Assembly: GCA_965213935.1 (NCBI GenBank)
Contig: CBDCAO010000008.1
Coordinates: 53,005 to 117,004 of the forward strand
Source of the DNA: Bin52 sp965213935
GTDB lineage: Bacteria > Pseudomonadota > Alphaproteobacteria > Thalassobaculales > Thalassobaculaceae
Length of the DNA: 64,000 nucleotides
Direction: 5' to 3'
In this document: piece after piece, positions 55,726 to 64,000 of the stretch
Position numbering within the stretch: position 1 is the stretch's first letter
Layout of the letters: each line of letters begins with the position of its first letter
Position numbers and translations under genes: made by a program
The notes under the pieces: model-generated
Database searches by the model: none
Told to the model about the DNA's origin: nothing
The model's input: the letters and a program-made list of their open reading frames with translations, nothing else

Positions 55726-57935
55726 TCAGGCCGCGACGCTCGTGCCTCGGTGCCGGTTGCTGATCGGCTTCCTCGATCTCCTCGGATACAGCCGCCCCGG
55801 TCGCACCCGGCTGCGCACCGCGAGGATTCGCTGCGCCATCCAGGTCACGGTTTCAGCCAGCGCTGCGGCGCGCATCAGCACCAGTTCCTCCAGGTTCGCC
55901 GCCATGATTGCCAGCGCGTTCTTGAAGTTGACCGTCATTTTCTCCTTGCCGGCCTCGCGCCTCGCTTCCAGCAGGCCGTCGCCATGATTTGAGAGCAGGC
56001 GGGTCATGGCGATCAGGTTGAAGTGGGCGTACAACTCCTGGCGGATGCCGCGCTCGGTGCGGCTGTGGAACTCGTCCACTGCGATGACCGTTTTGGAGAT
56101 CCGGAACAGCTCTTCGATGCCCCAGCGTCCGTGGTAGAGGTCGGAGAGATCGTCGAGCGTGTATGTGCCGGCGTCTGCGAGGGTGGTGGCGAGCACGTAT
56201 TCGCTGTCTCGGTGCGTGTAGCGGACCAGCCGCAGGTCGACCGGGTCGAACCGTTTCCCGGGGAAAGCGGCGCGGAGTCGGGCCCGCGAATGGTGGTCCT
56301 TCGGCACGGCGGACACCGTGGTGTCGTCGAGATCGCCGTCGATAAAGTCGTCGAAGGCGGAGCTACGAGGGAGCCGGAACACCGGGTGCACGCCGCGCCA
56401 GACCAGGGCGTACAGGAGCACGAACGAGAAGTATCCGCGGTCGAAGACCACGACATCGCCCGGCCCCACGGCGTCGAGATGGGCGAGCGCGGCGGCGCGC
56501 TCGTCGGCGTTGGCCGACAGGCTGAAGTCGACGGGCGTTGCCGTGTCCAGCCGGTAGAGGCAGGACACCAGGCCCTGCGGGTAGTGGGCCGCTGCATTGG
56601 GACGCGGGTAGCCGGCCTCGACCAGCGGGCGGGGCAGGTTCATCCTGGTTCCGTCAACGGCGAAGGTGCGATGGCCCTTCCACCGCCGGTCGGTGCCCTC
56701 GTGCCGGAGGATCTCGCGGTGCAGGTCGAGGAACAGGTCCTCGTGGACCTTTGCCCGGGCCTTGCAGATCGACGAGGCGGCGACGGGCTCTCGCTGTGGC
56801 AGGGCGATTCCGAGCTTGCGGCACTGGTCCCACAACTCGGCGAGGACGGTCGCATAGCCCTTGTCGCCGCGCGACAGGACGAGCCGGAACACGAACAGCA
56901 CGACGATCAGGCTGTCCAGGATCCGCTTGCGCTTCATCCACCGGCGGTCGTGCGCGGCGGCGAGTTCCCTGGCCGCGTCGATGATCTTCATCCACGTCGC
57001 GACGTAGGGGTCATCGTGCGCCGGCGCCGGGGGCTTGCGGCGCGGCGGCGTCTTGCTCTCGCCCTTCAGCGTCGCGCGGAAGCCGGGGTCGAGAGGAAGG
57101 ACGAATATCTGCTTCGCCGGCTTGGCCCGGCTTGCGCTTCTGCGCCCGGCCGTCATGCCGATCACGGTCCAGTTGGCGGCCCGGTAGCAGGCCCCGTCGA
57201 AACGGGTCGGATTCACGAAGGTCTCGCACAGCACCGGCCGGCATCCGTGGCGCTGCTGCCACTCGCCGGGAAGCTGACGCGCCGCCGTGGACAGGGCCTT
57301 CGAGGCGAGATTGTCGACCCGGACCCATCGGAAGATCAGGAACCGGCTGTTCGACACCGCAAGATGCAGCCGGCGGTCGCGGTCCTTCTCGCTCCATCCG
57401 ACCCTCGCATCGCGGGCGGGCAGCGACTTCGCCGCCGCCTCGAACAGCAGGCAGCCGAGACGTCGGCCGTCCCTGTCGAGAACGAACCAGCGCAGGTGCG
57501 GGCCGAACGGGCGCGGGCAGCCGAGGTCGTGGTGCCGGTCGACCAGCTCGTTCCAGTCGGCGACGTCCCGCTCCTCCGTTGCCAGCTGGAGCGACAGCGG
57601 CTCCAACCGGGCCAGCGCGCACTCGATCCCGGGCCCGGGGTCGGAGCGCCCGGTGTGGGCGATTGGCGTCCGGGCCCGGGGATCGTGTTCCGCTTCGCCG
57701 GCAGGGTCAGGACCCCGCATTCCTCCAGACCCTCCAGCTTGCGCAGGCAGGCCGCGACCCGGTAACCGCCCTTCGGGGTGGTCCAGTTCAGGTGCTCGCA
57801 GATCGTCCTGGAAAGCTCGTTGCGGCTCAGGGCCGGGCTCAACGCCACCGTCTCCTGGATGTCGGCGATCTGGCGCCGGGTCAGGCGGCGCCCGCAAAAT
57901 GTCGTGGATTCGAGTCTCTCGATCCGCGGATCCAT
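55726..57935 (-). mobile_element. IS4-type DDE transposase fused to a DruA/DUF4338 domain, N-terminus in a shifted frame
   Basis: From 57935 the first frame gives MDPRIERLESTTFCGRRLTR and ICEHLNWTTPKGGYRVAACL, the DruA-type N-terminus. Near 57640-57700, in a repetitive CCCCGGGCCCGG region, the text moves to the neighbouring frame: LQLATEERDVADWNELVDRH, FLIFRWVRVDNLASKALSTA and PVLCETFVNPTRFDGACYRA, all DUF4338. The C-terminal half is a DDE transposase with TFAVDGTRMNLPRP, VVVFDRGYFSFVLL and RWGIEELFRISKTVIAVDEF, supplying the Asp, Asp and Glu. The shift may be programmed frameshifting or an inactivating indel. Terminal inverted repeats were not found by eye. Confidence 0.82.
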
Positions 57936-58149
57936 CGGCCTCGCCCCCCGCTGACGGTTCTTCCCGAGCGAAAGATGCCACTGGCGGAGGAGTGTGTTAA
58001 CCCGGATTCGTTTGCGCCTCCCAGAACAATGGAAACGTCCCGGAACCAGCGGGGTGCAAGTCCCGAATAATCCTGCGGAAGAAACCGCCAGCTAACAAAA
58101 TGCCACTGGGCGGCGGCAGGAGGTGTCCTTATCGCGGGGACGTTCGCCT

Positions 58150-58590
58150 GCTCCGCGTCGACTGCCCGGGTGCAGCAGGGGGCGACTCGACCGGGAGCGC
58201 GTCCTCACCAGCCGGGCGCGGGCCTGTCGGCGGGCGGCTGGCTGATCCTGGTGAATTTCTGGATCGACCGACGAGGCGGACCGCAACCCCGGGGCTGCCG
58301 GGGGTGTGAACATGGTGGACATGCTCAGCACGTTGTGGGCGGAGCTGCGTGATGCCGGGGTGATGACCGGCGAGGAGTATGCCGCGACCACCTTCGCGCG
58401 GCGCGAGCGCACGGTGGGCGATATGGACAGCCCCGTTTGCCGATCCGCAAGGGGGCGGTCCGACCGGCGGGACTGATACTCGCGCACGTCGAGACCCGGG
58501 TGGTCCGCCGTCCGTTTGCCGCAGCATTCGGGGCACACGGTGACCAGGCCCGGTTTGCGCAGGAGTACATCGCGACCCTGCGCTCCTGAA
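58150..58590 (+). pseudogene. Shattered SAM-dependent (carboxyl) methyltransferase gene
   Basis: Three frames in succession spell parts of a Methyltransf_7-like enzyme: LSAGGWLILVNFWIDRRG (near 58225-58275), then VDMLSTLWAELRDAGVMTGE followed by EYAATTF (58315-58400), then LILAHVETRVVRRPFAAAFG and RFAQEYIATLRS (58470-58588). The last piece stops at a TGA where the family usually has Trp. The N-terminal SAM-binding half is missing, probably removed by the adjacent insertion sequence. Identification is by pattern only. Confidence 0.45.
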
Positions 58591-58746
58591 GCGGTGCTAC
58601 CATCGCCGCCGGACCGGCACCATCCCGGCCCGAGATAGAGCGCCAGGCAATACTCGACCGATTCTTACGATTCGTACGAGTTACGGGTTCTGACTTCGCC
58701 CGATGGACGACGTTCGCTGTGAGCCGTCGACCTCAGAGACGTGGTT

Positions 58747-58824
58747 TCAGGCGAGGACCAGTACCAGGACGAGGATTGCGAGTGCGCCGACGGCGGCGAG
58801 ACCGGTCTGGTTGAACATGGTCAT
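58747..58824 (-). CDS. 25-residue single-span membrane peptide
   Basis: An ORF from ATG 58824 to a TGA at 58747 encodes MTMFNQTGLAAVGALA followed by a run of Ile, Leu and Val residues ending in LA. GAGGAG lies 9 bases before the ATG. It is one membrane-spanning helix with a short polar N-terminus, reminiscent of small hydrophobic regulators or type I toxins. No neighbouring gene shares its direction. Whether it is expressed is unknown. Confidence 0.5.
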   Translation of the reverse strand: MTMFNQTGLAAVGALAILVLVLVLA

Positions 58825-59590
58825 ATTCTTGTCTCCTCGGGGGTTGCGGCCGGTCCGGAAGATGGCCCGCACGGCCACTGTGCCTCACACGCAACACGCT
58901 GTGGCCAATTTGTCGATGATGGTGCTGCGTGACAACCGCCGGTTCGGAAACCCTGCCCTGCACCCGGCGCATGACTATCGGCCCATGGGAACCCGGCGAG
59001 GCTTCGATCCACGGTCCGCGCGCGCCGGCAGGGCAGGGCAGGGAACAGGCGGAATTCAGGGTGGAGACGGCAGGCTGGCACGGTGCCGGACATCGCCCGG
59101 GAAGGCAGGCAGAGCAGGCTTCACAGGCGCTTGAAGGCGGGCTCGGGAGATCGCAGAAGCGGGTGCGTCGCCCACAACCGAGCAGGCTTCCTGGCCGTGG
59201 AAAGGAGGTGGTATCGCGGCTTTGCGAAGGCGCTTGACCCCATAAAATACAAAGTAATACATGGGGTTGCATAAAGTGCCAGGGAGGAGCGGGAGAGATT
59301 TCGTGACAGGGGTGGCGTTCGGGGTGCAGGGCAGGGAGGGTCGGGGCAGGCCCGGGTGGAGGATTCGAATGGGCGTGGTGTCGCGACCTTGTACTGTAAT
59401 CTCCTGGCATGCCGGGCGGAACGGTCAACCTGCGACAAGGGCGCTTGGCAGGCGGGTGCGCACCCGACTCCGGTCAGCATCGCACAACCCTTGTCGGCAC
59501 CGACACAGGTACCACGGAACACGGGTACATCGGCTGACCGCGCCCGGTGCAGGAGTGTGGTTCCGGTGTCGGACCGGGACGGTCGGCGCC
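58825..59590. other. Noncoding stretch between the small peptide and the RTX promoter
   Basis: No supportable gene. An AT-rich inverted repeat (ACCCCAT at 59237-59243 and ATGGGGT at 59261-59267 around a 17-base loop) stands out from the GC-rich background. Confidence 0.45.
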
Positions 59591-59620
59591 TTGACATCGG
59601 CTCCGGTCGGTGTCTAGATT
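59591..59620 (+). promoter_or_regulatory. Likely sigma-70-type promoter for the RTX gene
   Basis: TTGACA (59591-59596), an 18-base spacer and TAGATT (59615-59620, four of six matches). Predicted transcript start is near 59627, giving a leader of about 320 bases before the RTX start codon. Confidence 0.5.
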
Positions 59621-59625
59621 TGACC

Positions 59626-59686
59626 GTCGGCTGCTCCCGTAGCGGGACGGCTTGACCCGTGTCCGGAAGTCGAACCTCCGGCCGAC
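59626..59686 (+). ncRNA. Predicted four-way-junction structure at the start of the RTX leader
   Basis: GTCGGC (59626-59631) pairs with GCCGAC (59681-59686) and encloses three hairpins: CCCG-TAG-CGGG (59636-59646), ACGG-CTTGAC-CCGT (59647-59660) and CGGA with a 9-base loop and TCCG (59664-59680). It lies where transcription from the promoter above would start, so it could be a 5' stabiliser or regulatory leader. Based on base-pairing by eye only; no known riboswitch family is recognised. Confidence 0.35.
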
Positions 59687-59947
59687 AGTGACAGCAGGAA
59701 GCATGAATGGACGGTTTGCGTGTCATCCAAGGGTGACGAGAAGATCTTCGTAACGATACCGGGTTTCATCCTTGACACCCAACTGCTCCCTTTCAAACAG
59801 ACACTCGCGTGTGGGCGCGTTGCTTGAGAGGTTGCGGTCCGTTAGGGAATACGGTATCGGTTGGATGCGTGGAATTGCCATCACACGAGCAGGGTGAATG
59901 CGACACTCCTCTCCTAACTTAGAACGCGCTGAAGGGAGTTTTTGGCG

Positions 59948-61678
59948 ATGACGACTCACACGATGGACCCGATGGTCTTCGATAACATGGAGGATCTGAC
60001 GGACGCGGCCGATTCTTGGAGCGGCGATTATGACAATGACTCCGTCAAGGGCATGGGTGGTGACGATACGCTCACCGGCGATGCCGGAGCGGGTCAGGAC
60101 ACCGACGGGGCCAGTCACGACTTCATCAACGGCAACAAGGGCGATGACAACGTCAATGGCGGCCAGGGCAACGACACGCTGCGTGGCGGCATGGACGATG
60201 ACATGGTCGATGGCGGTGCCGGCAACGACATGGTCTACGGCGACAAGGGCAACGACACGCTGATGGGCGGCGCCGGCAAAGACATGATGCACGGCGGCGA
60301 AGGCCATGACAGCATCGTGGGCGGCGGCGGCAACGACACGATGCGCGGCGGCATGGGCCACGATCGCCTCGAGGGTGGTGCCGGCCACGACATGGTCTAT
60401 GGCGACAAGGGCGATGATTACATCATGGGCGGCGGCGGCCACGACATGCTGTTCGGCGGTGAGGGCAAAGATTTGATCATGGCCGACGGCGGTGACGATT
60501 CCGCCAATGGCAACCAGGGCATGGACACGATCCACGGCGGCGACGGCAACGATACGCTGAGAGGCGGCCGTGATAACGACATGATCGATGGCGATGCCGG
60601 CGACGACATGATCTATGGCGACAAGGGCAAGGACATCCTGGACGGCGGCGGCGGGGCCGACACCGTCTATGGCGACAACATGATGTCCTCCCCTGATCAC
60701 ACCGGCGACATGATCATCGGTGGGGTGGAAGAAAACTGGAGCGAAATAACGGACAAGCTCGCTTTGGTCGAGGGGGCACCCGGCGGCACGATCGTCTACG
60801 GTGACAAGCTGTACGGCGGTGCAGGGAACGACACCATCCACGGCGGGAACGTCGGTAACACGGATGGCGCCAGTACTGAATCGGTCACCTTCGAATATCC
60901 CTCCGGGGGCCAGACGGCCAATTTCATGTTCATCCACGGCAACATGCTCGACGGCGGCGCTGGCGACGATATGCTGATCGGTGCCGGTGGCCAGGACACC
61001 CTTGATGGTGGCGCGGGCGACGACAATCTCGTCGGCGGAGCTGGCAAGGACATGCTGATGGGCGGTACCGGCAATGACACGCTCATGGATGCGGGTGCGG
61101 ATGCCGACCCCATGAGCGGCGGGAATAAGCTGATGGGTGGCGCCGGGAACGATGAGCTCAGTTCTACGCACCAGCTGCTGGTCAACGGCGCAGGGGGTGC
61201 CACGGCTCTGGTGGGTGGAGCTGTTGATGTGCTTGATGGTGGCGCCGGCGATGATCTGCTCAAGGTAACTGGTGTTGCCAATATTGGTAACGACCTAACC
61301 GCCTCAGACGCCGATTTTGTGATCGAGGGTGATGACAAACTGACCTCCGGGTTGGTGATGATCGGTGGTTCCGGTAGCGACACATTTGACTTCACAGGAG
61401 TGGAAAGCGCCATTACCAACAACAACACCGTTATCGAGATCAAGGACTTTCGGATAGGCAGTGACAAGATCAAAGTTAACGATGCTGTTGCTGATGACGA
61501 TGTAGCTCTTGTGCTCCAGGAGATCGGCAGCCCCAGTGAGTTCGTCGCAAGTACGGCGGGCCACCATTATGAGGTCGGAAAAGATCTCCTGATCGCGATT
61601 GGAGACAACGTCGTACTGAAGCTTGTCGCGATTTCCGATGAAGAACTTGGCGATGGCAGCCAGATATTCATCGCTTAG
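59948..61678 (+). CDS. RTX calcium-binding repeat protein (type I secretion substrate)
   Basis: 576 residues from ATG 59948, with GAAGGGAG 9 bases upstream; a TTG two codons earlier has poorer spacing. After a short N-terminus (MTTHTMDPMVFDNMEDLTDA) about 15 or more RTX nonapeptide units of the form GGxGNDxxxG run through residues 30-420, many with Met at the variable position (DMVDGGAGNDMVYGDKG). The C-terminal 120 residues (KDFRIGSDKIKVNDAV, then YEVGKDLLIAIGDNVVLKL) form the typical cap and secretion signal region. There is no N-terminal signal peptide. No T1SS genes are in the window. No enzymatic domain is seen, so it may be structural or a surface-layer-like protein. Confidence 0.92.
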   Translation: MTTHTMDPMVFDNMEDLTDAADSWSGDYDNDSVKGMGGDDTLTGDAGAGQDTDGASHDFINGNKGDDNVNGGQGNDTLRGGMDDDMVDGGAGNDMVYGDKGNDTLMGGAGKDMMHGGEGHDSIVGGGGNDTMRGGMGHDRLEGGAGHDMVYGDKGDDYIMGGGGHDMLFGGEGKDLIMADGGDDSANGNQGMDTIHGGDGNDTLRGGRDNDMIDGDAGDDMIYGDKGKDILDGGGGADTVYGDNMMSSPDHTGDMIIGGVEENWSEITDKLALVEGAPGGTIVYGDKLYGGAGNDTIHGGNVGNTDGASTESVTFEYPSGGQTANFMFIHGNMLDGGAGDDMLIGAGGQDTLDGGAGDDNLVGGAGKDMLMGGTGNDTLMDAGADADPMSGGNKLMGGAGNDELSSTHQLLVNGAGGATALVGGAVDVLDGGAGDDLLKVTGVANIGNDLTASDADFVIEGDDKLTSGLVMIGGSGSDTFDFTGVESAITNNNTVIEIKDFRIGSDKIKVNDAVADDDVALVLQEIGSPSEFVASTAGHHYEVGKDLLIAIGDNVVLKLVAISDEELGDGSQIFIA

Positions 61679-61709
61679 TCTGCACCCCTTCAGCGCCTTG
61701 TGAAGACAG

Positions 61710-61738
61710 GGGCGGCGCCGGACCGGCGCCGCCCTTTT
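61710..61738 (+). terminator. Rho-independent terminator of the RTX gene
   Basis: A perfect 11-bp stem GGGCGGCGCCG / CGGCGCCGCCC with a GAC loop, followed by TTTT. It starts 32 bases after the stop codon. Confidence 0.92.
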
Positions 61739-61996
61739 CTGTGGTCTGTGGCGCGGGTGGAAAGTGACGTGCAGCATACCGGCGGGGCGTGACAGCGTAT
61801 GTGTTCGCGCGATAGCTTCGCATCGTTTGTTGCCGGCCGTATCAACTTGTTAGCTGCGATAGCGTCTGCCCTTCAGCGCACAAGGTTGGCAATTGGACGG
61901 GCCGGTTTCCGACCCCGTCCTATTTGCCGTGAACCATAGGCGCGGAGCGGGTACTCCTTGGGGGTGTGACGGCGTTGAGCGAAGGCGCAACGTGCT

Positions 61997-62189
61997 GTCA
62001 ACTATCGGGAAGCGGCGACGGTCCGCTACGCCGAACGCACCAACAGCGAGAGGGTGAATGCCCGTCTGAAGGATGACGAGGTGGCCGCCACGTCCGGGTT
62101 CGTGGGGCGGCGGCAAAGGTGTGTCCTGCCACCTCATGTTCGGCATCCTGGCACTGACCGTCGAGCAACGGCAGCGCCTCCTGCTCTGA
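61997..62189 (+). pseudogene. C-terminal fragment of a DDE transposase
   Basis: VNYREAATVRYAERTNSERV and NARLKDD are followed, after a frame change, by VSCHLMFGILALTVEQRQRL and a stop. The RTxSERVNxRLKD and HLMFGxLAL motifs are the C-terminus of a common DDE transposase group. The rest of the gene is missing. Bases 61739-61996 upstream hold no gene I can support. Confidence 0.65.
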
Positions 62190-62621
62190 ACTCCCCGTCT
62201 GCAAACCGACCCCGGTCGCTTCCCGCGGAAGCAGCGGTCACCCTCGCCCGGATTTCGCCGAATTGGGCCACATCGGCCAGATCAGGCCCCGGATGCGCGG
62301 CCCGGAACGAAAAAATCGACGCCAGCCCCTCCCATCAACACCAGTCAGCGCCTCCCCCACCAGTCTGAGCCAGCAACTTTGCATGCAGCTCGAGCGGGAA
62401 CCGTGCCCCTTGCCCCTTGTCAAAGGGGCGTCTGGCAAGGCAGTGGGGCGCCCGTCATGTCGATTGCTTGGCGGTCCGTAATAGCGCCGGTCACGAAGTA
62501 TGGCATGATGGGGCCGGAACAGGATCGGCCCAACGCCGTGACCACTGAACACTCGTAACCCGTACGGCCTGGTGACAGGGTCGAGAGGTGATCCTTTGTG
62601 ACGCGAGGAAGGGACCACGAC
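62190..62621. other. Intergenic region upstream of the RecQ-like gene
   Basis: 432 bases with no supportable gene. A ribosome binding site (GAGGAAGGGA) lies directly before the helicase ATG. Confidence 0.5.
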
Positions 62622-64000
62622 ATGGTCAAACGAGAGCAAGCCCGCAGTCTGCTGCGCAAGGCGCTCCGGAACCGGAAGGCAAGTTTCCGGGCCGGTCAAT
62701 GGGATGCCATCGACCGGCTCGTCAACGGCCGCGAAAGGCTTCTGGTGGTGGAACGAACCGGCTGGGGCAAGAGTCTTGTCTACTTCATCGCAACCCGTCT
62801 GCTACGGGCCAGGGGGTATGGGCCCACGCTGATCGTCTGTCCTCTGCTTGCATTGATGCGTGATCAGATTCTCGAAGCGCGGCGCATGGACGTCAACGCG
62901 ATCACCTTCAACTCGACCAACGATTCAGAAACCCGGGCAAACATGCAGGCGATCCTGGAAGACGAGGTCGATGCAATCCTGATTGCTCCGGAACGCCTCG
63001 CGGACCGCGGCTTCATGGAGGAAGTGTTCGATCCCATCGTGAAGTCGTCGGGACTGTTCGTCATCGACGAGGCGCACTGTATTTCGCTTTGGGGGCATGA
63101 TTTCCGGCCGGACTTTCGACGGATCCATCGCGTTGTGAAGAAGCTTGGGCGGACGAGTGCCGTGCTGGCGGCCACCGCGACCGCGACCGAAACGGTCATT
63201 ACCGACGTCAGCGCCGAAGTCGGAACCGTAACGGTGCTGCGCGGGTCCCTGATGCGCAAGTCGATCGCACTCGACGTTGTCAGGCTTCCGTCCCGGTCCG
63301 CGCGACTGGAATGGCTTGCCCGTCACATACCCCGGCTCCCGAGGGCCGGGATCGTCTACACGCTGACGCGCAATGACGCCGACACCGTCGCGAAGTGGCT
63401 GCGAAACCAAGGCATCGCGGCCGAGGCCTACTACAGCGGCGTGACACACCCGGACTTCCGCAATTCGGGCGACTACCGGAACCACCTCGAGGACCGGCTC
63501 CGGGCGAACGAGCTCAAGGTCCTGGTTGCGACCACGGCTCTCGGCATGGGCTTCAACAAGCCGGACCTGGGCTTCGTGATCCACTTCCAGGCGCCAGGCT
63601 CCCTGCTGAACTACTACCAGCAGGTGGGGCGGGCCGGCCGTGACGGGAAACGGGCCTACGGGATCCTGCTGTCAGGCAGCGAGGACCAGCACATCAACAG
63701 CTATTTCCGTTCCGAAGCCTTTCCGAAACCGGAGTGGATCCGGGAGATCCTTGATGCGCTCGACCTGCACGAAGCACTGACCGTCCCCATGCTGCAACAG
63801 CATGTAAACCTGTCCTGGTCCCGCATCGAAAAGGTCCTCCGGTACCTTGCCGTCGAACGCCCCGCGGTCGTAACGCGTGTCGGGAGCGCATGGAAGCGCC
63901 GGCGGGTTTCATTCTACTATGACACCCATTTCAACGACATGCTGAGCGAGCTGCGGCTCACGGAGTGGCACGAGGTCCTGGCCTATACAGAGACCTCCAG
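62622..64000 (+). CDS. RecQ-family ATP-dependent DNA helicase, 3'-truncated by window edge
   Basis: 459 codons are visible from MVKREQARSLLRKALRNRKA. FRAGQWDAIDRL (22-33) is the Q-motif region, ERTGWGKSLVYF (44-55) the Walker A with Arg-Thr-Gly-Trp in place of the usual ATGxGKS, DEAHCISLWGHDFRPDFRRI near 148 the DEAH box and aromatic-rich loop, TATATAT motif III, and QQVGRAGRDGKRAYG near 333 motif VI. The Walker A form and the fast run into the helicase core are seen in RecQ-like helicases of mobile or defence contexts rather than housekeeping RecQ. The C-terminal domains lie beyond the window, so the subfamily cannot be settled. Confidence 0.92.
   Translation, partial: MVKREQARSLLRKALRNRKASFRAGQWDAIDRLVNGRERLLVVERTGWGKSLVYFIATRLLRARGYGPTLIVCPLLALMRDQILEARRMDVNAITFNSTNDSETRANMQAILEDEVDAILIAPERLADRGFMEEVFDPIVKSSGLFVIDEAHCISLWGHDFRPDFRRIHRVVKKLGRTSAVLAATATATETVITDVSAEVGTVTVLRGSLMRKSIALDVVRLPSRSARLEWLARHIPRLPRAGIVYTLTRNDADTVAKWLRNQGIAAEAYYSGVTHPDFRNSGDYRNHLEDRLRANELKVLVATTALGMGFNKPDLGFVIHFQAPGSLLNYYQQVGRAGRDGKRAYGILLSGSEDQHINSYFRSEAFPKPEWIREILDALDLHEALTVPMLQQHVNLSWSRIEKVLRYLAVERPAVVTRVGSAWKRRRVSFYYDTHFNDMLSELRLTEWHEVLAYTETS

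Noticed and set aside
59660..59690. tRNA T-arm-like string on the minus strand (GGTTCGACTTCC)
   Set aside because: It is followed by the wrong length for an acceptor stem; better explained by the four-way-junction structure on the plus strand.
59723..61171. 482-residue hydrophobic open frame antisense to the RTX gene
   Set aside because: Its repeated Val/Ala pattern is the mirror of the RTX repeats.

Overview
The window is a very GC-rich (about 65-70%) stretch of an alphaproteobacterial genome or megaplasmid, inferred from base composition, protein style and gene repertoire. Its first 40 kb read as the core of a conjugative element (plasmid or ICE). Its last 17 kb are an insertion-riddled accessory zone.

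Layout. (1) 1-14 kb, mostly plus strand: the 3' part of a very large strawberry-notch helicase/methyltransferase protein, small conserved hypotheticals, a HicAB pair whose toxin gene carries a 1-nt frameshift, two different SLOG-type proteins, an SSB, a Toprim primase-like protein, a DUF4326 protein, a ribbon-helix-helix-like protein and a DUF2806 protein. Two noncoding stretches hold a large nested hairpin (10401-10508) and a 16-bp palindrome (12226-12241), the best oriT or operator candidates. (2) 14.3-15.2 kb: a two-gene module with a HEPN-like protein. (3) 15.4-39.3 kb, minus strand: an almost complete F-type type IV secretion system with overlapping genes. The order of transcription is regulator, traA, traL, traE, traK, traB, traV, traC, an HD-like gene, a small hypothetical, trbI, an S26 peptidase, traW, an ssb, traU, trbC, traN, traF, traH, traG, traD and the MobF relaxase. 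(4) 39.4-40.1 kb: a divergent S24/CI-like repressor facing the tra operon, the likely transfer switch.

(5) 40.2-47.4 kb: a gene of about 6.6 kb for an outer-membrane surface protein (Calx-beta and Ig-like domains, C-terminal beta-barrel). It carries one 1-nt frameshift. Its signal peptide has no start codon of its own, and immediately upstream lie about 27 tandem copies of an 8-bp unit. The array is open in every frame, and adding one unit would join an upstream ORF with a good ribosome binding site to the adhesin frame. This has the layout of a phase-variable surface protein and is the most interesting signal in the window.

(6) 47.6-52.4 kb: two diverged copies each of a small HTH gene module and of a noncoding segment bracket an HU-like gene and an AT-rich gene encoding a secreted fusion of a TRAP-type (DctP) binding protein to a DUF900 alpha/beta hydrolase. 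(7) 52.5-58.6 kb: debris and insertion sequences: a Phd antitoxin with a truncated VapC-like toxin, a decayed ISKra4-family transposase, an IS4-type transposase fused to a DruA/DUF4338 domain, and a shattered methyltransferase gene. (8) 58.7-64 kb: a 25-residue membrane peptide, an RTX calcium-binding protein with its own promoter, structured leader and terminator, a transposase fragment, and the 5' part of a RecQ-family helicase running off the end.

All calls rest on reading motifs and gene order by eye; no database search was possible.
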